Shown one piece after another: positions 56,421 through 64,000 of a DNA stretch of 64,000 nucleotides. A program made the position numbers and the translations under genes. Position 1 is the first letter of the stretch. Each line of letters starts with the position of its first letter. The notes beneath the pieces were generated by a model. The model had not been told where the DNA came from. It did not search any database and saw only the letters and a program-made list of their open reading frames with translations. The DNA lies in contig NC_081406.1 in assembly GCF_030272615.1 (NCBI RefSeq), positions 266,899,692-266,963,691 on the forward strand. The letters run 5' to 3'. This DNA is from Cryptomeria japonica (taxonomy: Eukaryota; Streptophyta; Pinopsida; Cupressales; Cupressaceae).

Positions 56421-59400
56421 TGTTATTTGAGATGAAGGTAAGAGGTAGTGATAATAATCACAAAGCACAATACATCCAAAACCACACTCATGCTTATTAG
56501 CCCTCTTTCACTCATTGGAATATGCTTACATAGACCTCTCCAACATGTATGAATCCAAACCCCATGTCCTCTAATACTCCAACACCCTAAGACCTTCCAC
56601 TAGTCACTCGCCCTAGTACATGCTCAATTAGGACTTCCAATCCCCATTCAAAGCATACAATGAATAAACCCAACACATATACTTCATAGGCATCCCAAGA
56701 AGTATTCTCAACATACACAAAATGAGTCTCTACTCCACCAACCAACCAAAGTACAAAGGAAGTCTTACTGTTACACTGTTGTCCTTTTGTGCCAGTCATG
56801 TAGGCTTGGGACGATCATGAACATGGCCTTCCTCCCCTCTCCTCAGTTCCTCCAAAAGGATTCTATAACTTTATAGGTTCCACGTACTAACCTTCCCAAA
56901 AATCAAACCACTAAACTTTCCATCACACCCTATTTGGCAAACAAGAAATTGTTGTCTCACTAGTTTTGCTAAGACAATCACAGTCACAGTTAATTTAGAA
57001 CAGCCAAATGTTTGCTTAGTTATTGGTTCTTCAACTTGGTGACCCTTTCCCTTTTCAATGGAGCCCTCACACATTCCTCTTTCCCTTCAATAGACTCCCC
57101 AAGAACCATTGATGCATTGACACCACTTCAAACTCCATGAAATCACCGTGTTTCGGACTATGACTCAAAAATCAGTCCCTTGCATTCAACTAGCATGTGC
57201 CAAAATTACTCATGAGCCCATGAAAACACCAAAATATGAAAAGGAATGATATTTCATAAGTTCCCACCAGTTTGGGTTGTTTTCCTATGGCTACAAATTA
57301 TGCATTATATTATTTATAGTCACTATTAACCCTAGGAAGGGTTTTGACAGTGCTTTACAAAAATTGGAATATCTTTTTCAAAACAAAATCAAATTGGATG
57401 AAACCAAAGCCACAATAGAGGGGATTCAGTCCTCTTTCATCTCCAGTAGGTAATAAATGCAAATGAATAACAAAATTTAAGGATCCAAGGCCTAGAAGTG
57501 ACTATCACGTGGAGTAACATAGGAAAAGTGTAGAAAGCTTTAAGATTTTATTGATTTCTCCTTAGTATATGGCAATCCAGCCTTACAATGAATTAGGATA
57601 GGAATTTTTATAGGTTTATCAACCTTCCCAATTCTTATAACTACCTTTTAAACTCCACTTAACCATTGGAAACATAAAATTGCCCTTTACAAAGAAAAGT
57701 TGCTCATGACAATATTTGTCAATAATGACAACTTTCAACATTTTGTTAAACCATGACCTTAAACACATTGAAATAGGTCCCAAACATACATGAAAGGACC
57801 TTTGGAACCAAATTCTACTTTATTATATCAATTTGACCCATTTTGACCCATTTGCACAGTATTGTCCAAATTAATCAGGACCTTCCTAGGACCAACTAGA
57901 CAACTTGATTACATGAATCATCAAATGACCTTATTACAATGCTATTGGTCTCATTAGACCTTATTGACACAAGAAACCATATAGAATTTAAAATGTTCAT
58001 ATTTGACCCCATATAGGTTATTGGAATCGGGAGGTACACTTGGCTCTCTTGGTGCTCCTGCACCAATGATCATCAAATGAGAACTATTGGCTATCATAAT
58101 CACTATGCATAACAAGTTTTTGTTAGAGAGATCAATTATTATATTAACAAAGTAATTAATTTACAAGGCTACTTTGATGCATTTTATTCCTACCTCTACG
58201 AGGTAGCAACTTTTTGATGTGCACTCTTCTAATTATATGTTAATTCAGGATTCTACTAGATTGAGGTTGTCTAACATGCACATAGATGACTCAAAACACT
58301 TTCTTCTTCTCCAAACAATGAACTTGAAAAGTAGCGACTATAATTTGTGATTAAGGAGGAAAAGTTCAAGTCCTTCAAGTGTAAGAAAAGGTTAATTCAT
58401 CTTATTTCAAAGTGCAGACCTGATCCATTCAAGGTGCGAATTCAAGAGGGAGTTGTAAGCCATCCAACAAGGTAGGTGATTTTAGCTGCAAGTTATCATT
58501 TACCCTTTCTTTTCATGTTGATTTCATCAAATCAAGGTGAGTACAATACTATTTTTGATGAGGAGTTAATGAAGATCTGATTGAAGGATACTCTTTTAAA
58601 AAAATAGATCTCCTTTTAGATCTGATTGAAGGATTGAGAACTAGTTTCCATTGCATCATTGTAAAGATTATCCTTTTTAGATAGTGAATCTTCTTTAGTT
58701 TCCATTTGGTTTCATTCAATTTTATGTAGTACAAATAAAGTTCTCTTGATGTCCAAATCTCTGCAAGGCTCCATGTCAAGAAAGGTACGTGCAAAAGGTG
58801 TGGATAAATCATTGTTTTCTAAGTCTCAGTCAGAATGAGACAACAAAGAGGTGGTTTGGAAGGGTTGAATGTAAAGAAAGGGTCTTGGAGGGATATAAAG
58901 GGTTTAGAAGGGAGTGATGGGGTTCTACACATTTGTGTCAAGGTTTGAAAACCTTTGAATAAGCCAAAATGTTAGGGTTTTGCTAACTATCCTTAATGAC
59001 ACCTATTTGTAACTGTGAACAGTGCTACCACAACAGGGTACCTTATGTCTTTAGGGTGGATGGGAGGGTGAAGCATGTTGTTTTATTTATGAGAGAGAAT
59101 GATTGATATGTCTTTGAGTACCCCTGGTTTGATGTGTACCTGTTTGGCATTAGGAGTTGTGTCCAAAAGCCATTAGGAGTCCTAATTGGAGAAGGGCTTG
59201 AGGGAGTAAGATTTTGTGAGTTGGTGTGATTCAAGGGTTGGAAGACCTCAAGATATATTTGGACAAGGTGAGAATGCCTAAGGTGATGTATGTCAGTAGT
59301 TGTATGGGAATAGGGAATAGGAGTGAGTCTTTCGGGTGTTGAAGAAACTTGAGAGGCTAGTAGCCTAGTGAGGGCTTGAGGTTTGTTCCCTATTGAATAT

Positions 59401-59459
59401 GTGAGTTGGGAGAAATATCTCCCTAATTGATTGATATTGGTGGATTCTTTGCATCACAA
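56421..59459. other. Upstream flank of chromovirus F, no clear gene
   Basis: Minus-strand ORFs at 56799-56587 and 57074-56871 sit where F's protease or gag should be, but no motif is recognisable. Around 58560-58640 the phrase AGATCTGATTGAAGGAT occurs twice. No LTR ends could be fixed. Confidence 0.4.
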
Positions 59460-59760
59460 TGCTCCAATTTTGACCTTACTTAATTCCTTGTTTCTCATTG
59501 AAGCTTACACAAATGCTACTGAGGATGTCATGGGAGCCATCTTGTTATAAGATGGTAAAATAGTATGCTACTATTCAAAGGTTTTCTTTTCAACAATGAG
59601 GGACTATCTAGCTTATGATAAAACTTTATGCATTAGTCTAGGCGATGAGAAAGTGTATAAAAAATAGTATGAGAAATACTCAAATTATGGGGAATACAAA
59701 TAGCAAGATAGTATTATTATATATGCGAACATAATTGAATGTGTCTAAGACATGGTTTCT
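59460..59760 (+). pseudogene. RNase H relic of another Ty3/gypsy element
   Basis: The plus strand reads LIEAYTNATEDVMGAILL, a TAA, then DGKIVCYYSKVF, MRDYLAYDKTL and decayed sequence. The pattern (E-DAS---MGAVL-Q---KPV-Y-S--F----NY--YDKE) is an RT-linked RNase H. Orientation is opposite to F and the sequence is unlike the Tat elements B and E, so it is a separate, very old fragment. Confidence 0.65.
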
Positions 59761-61090
59761 ACTTTTGGAGGCACATAACTCCAATGTGGGAATTCATTTT
59801 GGTGACGGAAAAATAGTGATTCATTTGCAAAGTTGCAAGAACTTTCAAGGATGCAAGTAGTAGAAAAATCCATTAGAGGATGTGAGTTATGATGCACTTG
59901 CAAATCCAAGATGCATAAAAAAGTATATAGAACTAAAGAAAATGACAATAAGTTGTTGAATGAATAGTTCAAAACATGAAGCAAAAAAGAACAAATGAAT
60001 AGTTTAAACCATGAAGCAAAAAAGAAAGATAGAAGCAGTAGTAATATTATATCACTTGATACCAATTTGAATACTTGGTTCCTCCCCCTATTACTTAAAA
60101 GTTAATACTATGCTCTAGATGTCAAAGGAAATTTGGTCATGTACATTGACCACTACAATTTGGAATGCAAAAGAGGGAATGTACCTGACAGTTCGCTACA
60201 ATTTTAAGAACAAAGAGATTCTATGGCATTGAGAGGTTGCAATTGTAGCCTATGATGGCCATAATCCCTGTTGCAGCAATAACGAGATGTGATGTAATAG
60301 TTTTAAAATTTGGATGAACTCAAAGAGTCATTTACAAATACAACCTACCCTTTATAATACCTAGTTGAAAAACTGGATGCAATGCAAGTCCTTGTATCAA
60401 TAAGTTTTGGTAGATAGTAAAAAACTAGAACAATAAATTCCATATAAAAGTGGTTAGACTTAAAATGATAAGGAAAATTTAAAAATGCTAAAGAAAATGT
60501 CAACTAATAAAAAAAATTACAAGGATGAGGCATATTCATAACTTTTGCAGACCTACCATGAATATCAACACTAGAAGCAATTGATACTGTTAGTGTATAT
60601 ACAAGACAATATGGGAGTTCATTATACCCAACAACTTGTGGTGTTGTTTTTCATGTTGGCTCTATTGGAACTTGCAATTAAGATTCAATATACATTATTC
60701 AATAAGATTAATTGTGCAACATAATGAAATATTGAAAAGTGTGTTATCTTATTGAGCTTCACTTGGTTTCGAGAATAGTTTAATATTCTCTACTTAATAG
60801 GGCCAACCACGTGAAGGTGGAAGCTCATTTGGCCCCTCCCCTCCCCTAACATCACTCTAAATTATCCGTTAACATCTAACATTCATTCATTCTTTCTACC
60901 ATTAATAAAATATAACATTCATTCATTAATATCACATAACATTCATTAACACATAACATTGATTAACATTAATTAACATGCAACATTCATCAATATTAAT
61001 TAACACATATCATTCATAACCATTCATTCACACATAATTATATTCATTAACACATAAAAATAAGTCATTATCAAATAAGGTAGATTACAA
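59761..61090. other. No gene seen
   Basis: AT-rich. From 60875 to 61060 it is low-complexity, made of CATTCATT, TAACACATAACATT and TTAATTAACA words. A GC-richer patch is at 60800-60850. Confidence 0.45.
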
Positions 61091-63813
61091 TCATTTGTTT
61101 TTTTGTTTTTTCTTTGAAGCGATGTAAAGAATAAGTGGAGCATCGTTTTCTTCATCATTTCCCCCCTCTTCAGTTGTTCTGCCCTCTGCTAATGATCTTG
61201 ATGTATGCCTAGTCCTATATTGAGGACGAGGACACTGAAGCGAAGGGGGGTCCTTTGCAATAACAAAGAAATGGGTTAAATTCAAAACATTTTTTATTAT
61301 TGTGACAAGTATTTCATTAATTTAAAGAACATAACCGTGGCGTTCTTTACGTGATGGGGCCACATCATTTTGTCTAGCCTCAACCTCAACATGTTGAACA
61401 CCCTCTAGATCCTCTGGAGTTGAAATACTAAAGGTTACATTAATGCTGAACACCAATTGCAATTAAATTTGTTTAAAGGAATAACATTGGTCCTCTTTAC
61501 CTGATTGGGGAACATCATGTTCCTAATGTTGTGTACCCAGATCATGCTCCACTTGGTCACCACCAACTACATGCTCTAAAATATTAACAAAAAAGGTTAC
61601 ATTAATTACTACACTAATTACAATTTAAGATGTTTAATTGTATTAATAATTACATAAATAAATTTAAATAGAAAATGAATACCTCCACTACTGGGATGCA
61701 CATCCGGACCTTCATGTGCAGGTCGTGTTTCATGATTAGCAGGTTGCATTCCAATGTCATGCACATTGTTATAATTGCATGATTATTTAAAACAAATATA
61801 GTCACTTTATGTTGGAGCTCAACATCAATTAGATTATTGGTAAAATATTCAATTTGAAACAATTTTTATTTAGCTTATTTACCTGTGTGACGGATGCACC
61901 AGAATCTTGTGTTTGCCCACTCAATTCTTGTAGCCATTCAACCATAGTTGTATAACCTTGCTGGTAGGCAATTCTCTTTTCATCTTCAATATTTCGATAC
62001 TTATGATTTTTTTGGAGAAAGTGCCTATACTCATCAAACACCTCCTTTCCTAAACTTTTTGAATGATGAGATTTCATCTTTGGACCACAAAATGGACATG
62101 CAAATTTTCCCTTTGTTTGAAGACCTACAAGATAATGTATAATTGGATTAAATATGTTAAATTTTTTAATTATAATTATCATGCGCAACTTGAACACTAT
62201 AACATACCATGAAAATGTGTTAGCCCTGGGGCATATTGTATTGTCCATACAAGCATCAAATGGAATTGAAATTGTCTTTGTCCTATTGGTCTAGAGACGT
62301 TATACATAGTGGCACTATTCCATAACTCCAGCAACTCGTCGATAAGAGTCTCAATATATACATTCATATCTTTAACTTGGTACTTACCTAATCGAATGAA
62401 CAAAAAAATTACATAATTATTATGACCATTTTACTGCAATAATTACAATTAAATGTAGATGACTATTAAATGATTAAATACTTGGAACAATCATTGCCAA
62501 CATTATGTACTCCCTCTTTATTGACATCCATGGAGGAATGTTATTGTTGATAACAAAAACAAGCCATGCTGAGTAAACAGATCTCAACTCTCCAAATGGA
62601 TTGACATCGTCCGCTGCCAATGAAAGTCTGAGATTACAAGGTTCTTCTTTAAAGTGTGGCCATTTTTCCTCTATGTCCATAAATGTTGAACCATCCGCAG
62701 GCATTCGAATAGTGTCATCTTTACTTCTATTGCGTTCATGGTAATCCATAAATTGTGCCAAGCTAGTGCACTTGAATAATCATATGTGGAATAATGGGAA
62801 TATAACGAAGAACCTTGCGAGGCACCTTTTTGTTATTTGATCTGTTCGATATCTACTAATATGACATTCAGGGCATTCAGTTTGAAATTCAAGTTGTTTG
62901 TGATATATAATATGATCATTGGGACAAGAATCTATTGCTTGATACTCCATTCCAATATCTTTTATAATGGCAGATAATTATTGGTATGAGCAAGGTAGAA
63001 TATTTGATGGTGGTAACAAAAACTCACCTATCAATCTACAACAAAAAAATATAATTTGTTAATATAAATAATATTAATGGTACATGATTCACCATTTATT
63101 AACTATTTATTAACTATAATGATATATATGACATACCTTAACATACATGAGATTGTTATGTTGGATAAACCATTCATAACCTTCAAGTTAACCAACAACA
63201 ATATAGTAGAGAGAAGAGTTGTCTGGGAGCCTTCGTAAATGGCCTCATATGCCTTCTCAAGTAGAGGTAAATCATGAACAACATCAAGGTCATCTTCATC
63301 ATCATGATCAGCTACGCCAGTACTAAATGTGTCACGAATCAATATATTTGTACCATAATCTTCAATTGTGTTTTGTGGCTCATGATCGTCATCTTCCATG
63401 GGATCATTATCTTCAGCTTCAATATTCACACCTCCATGTTCCTCCACTTCAAAAACCATATTCTCTGGGTTGTGTTGATCCATATCATGTGCTCTGGGGT
63501 GATCAACCTATATAAAAATGATAAACATAAATAAACCATGATCATGATCTCATCATCAAGTGATTTTTTATGTATATAAATTGTTAAAACAATATAATGA
63601 AAAACTTACCAATGGATGATAATCATGTCCCCCTTCAATGTGACCATGTAGCCTACAATGTTTCTTAGCTATTTTGATTAGAAGTCTTCTAGTATTTAAC
63701 CCCTTACAAATTTTTCAAGGACAATAAAATTTTCCATCACCTTTTCTTTTCAAGTTAGACCACAATATAGCAATTGTCTCCTTATTTTGTTGTTTGTTGA
63801 TATTGTCTGACAT
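61091..63813 (-). pseudogene. CACTA (En/Spm) transposase, tnp2 family, multi-exon and decayed
   Basis: Minus-strand exons joined by GT-AG introns: exon 1 63813-63610 (FYCP-stop-KICKGLNTRRLL, transposase-associated zinc-finger-like domain), intron 63609-63508; exon 2 63507-63137 (acidic, then EAIYEGSQTTLLS, NLKVMNGLS), intron 63136-63036; exon 3 63035-62482 (CPNDHIIYHKQ, CPECHISRYR, MDYHERNRSKDDTIRMPADG, NLRLSLAADDVNPFGELRS, NNNIPPWMSIKREYIMLAMI), intron 62481-62388; exon 4 62387-62208 (VYIETLIDELLELWN), intron 62207-62125; exon 5 62124-61883 (KGKFACPFCG). Further small exons are possible down to 61091. The tnp2 protein cuts and joins CACTA elements. A TGA in exon 1, a TAA and two frame shifts in exon 3 disable it. 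No terminal CACTA repeat is in the window. Confidence 0.87.
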
Positions 63814-64000
63814 GGTCTTTCTTCGCAGGCGAAAAAATTGGGCTATAGAACTAGTTATATAGAAGTTGAAATGTTAGTTATGAAATCACGTTTCAGTATA
63901 ATATACCAAATTAAATTACTTGAACATAGAAATAATGCAAATTGAACCAAAAGCATTTAACTCTTCTTTTTCATCTCAAAATATATCTAATGGCTTTGTG
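63814..64000. other. Upstream of the tnp2 start, no feature
   Basis: AT-rich sequence that should hold the 5' subterminal region of the CACTA element. No CACTA end seen before the window edge. Confidence 0.4.

Noticed and set aside
59460..59760. The RNase H relic as the missing 3' part of element B
   Set aside because: Its residues (MGAILL, CYYSKVF, YDKTL) differ from the Tat pattern in E (LGALLAQ, VYYISRTLVGYELNYS), so it belongs to another element.

Overview
This window is plant nuclear DNA, most likely from a large, repeat-rich gymnosperm-type genome. That is an inference from four things: one recognisable host gene in 64 kb, old nested retrotransposons, Tat-lineage and chromovirus Ty3/gypsy elements, and AT-rich spacers. 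There are no bacterial-style operons, no tRNA or rRNA genes that I can see, and no CRISPR array.

The host gene is a complete plasma-membrane aquaporin of the PIP1 type at 19108-19971 (+). It is read as one uninterrupted 287-codon exon with both NPA boxes and the F-H-T-R filter. A weak TATA box, a G-box and a perfect 28-bp tandem duplication lie upstream. Downstream, its 3' untranslated region appears to have been amplified into a tandem array of about 373-bp units running to about 23.76 kb. The array is broken by a MITE (20574-21034) and by a second insertion that carries an unassigned coiled-coil ORF.

Left part (1-18 kb): the 5' half of a minus-strand LTR retrotransposon (element A, 1-3844); a diverged direct repeat pair (7.4-8.4 kb and 15.6-16.9 kb) around a decayed minus-strand L1-type LINE that has endonuclease, reverse transcriptase and a C-terminal RNase H; and a second copy of the MITE (17608-18053).

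Right part (26-64 kb) is a nested stack. A plus-strand Tat element (B, LTR at 26168-27425) ends inside its reverse transcriptase at about 32.43 kb. Next to it is a minus-strand chromovirus (F). F is split cleanly by a 21.3-kb minus-strand element (D, 34304-55630) with paired LTRs, a Lys-type primer binding site, a polypurine tract and the target-site duplication AGAGG. Inside D sits a plus-strand Tat element (E, about 39470-52374), 5'-truncated but still carrying protease, reverse transcriptase, two RNase H domains, integrase, polypurine tract and 3' LTR. A solo Copia-type LTR (37304-38700, TSD TGAAC) also lies inside D. A decayed multi-exon CACTA (tnp2) transposase occupies 61.1-63.8 kb (-).

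The most striking feature is that D and E each carry, between the coding region and the 3' LTR and in antisense orientation, a spliced gene for a plant-mobile-domain (PMD) protein. Each has its own TATA box 81-82 bp before the ATG, an identical-length 25-codon first exon, a matching splice donor, and an intron with repeated GCGC motifs. Both are now broken, mostly by TAG/TGA codons of the kind produced by methyl-cytosine deamination.
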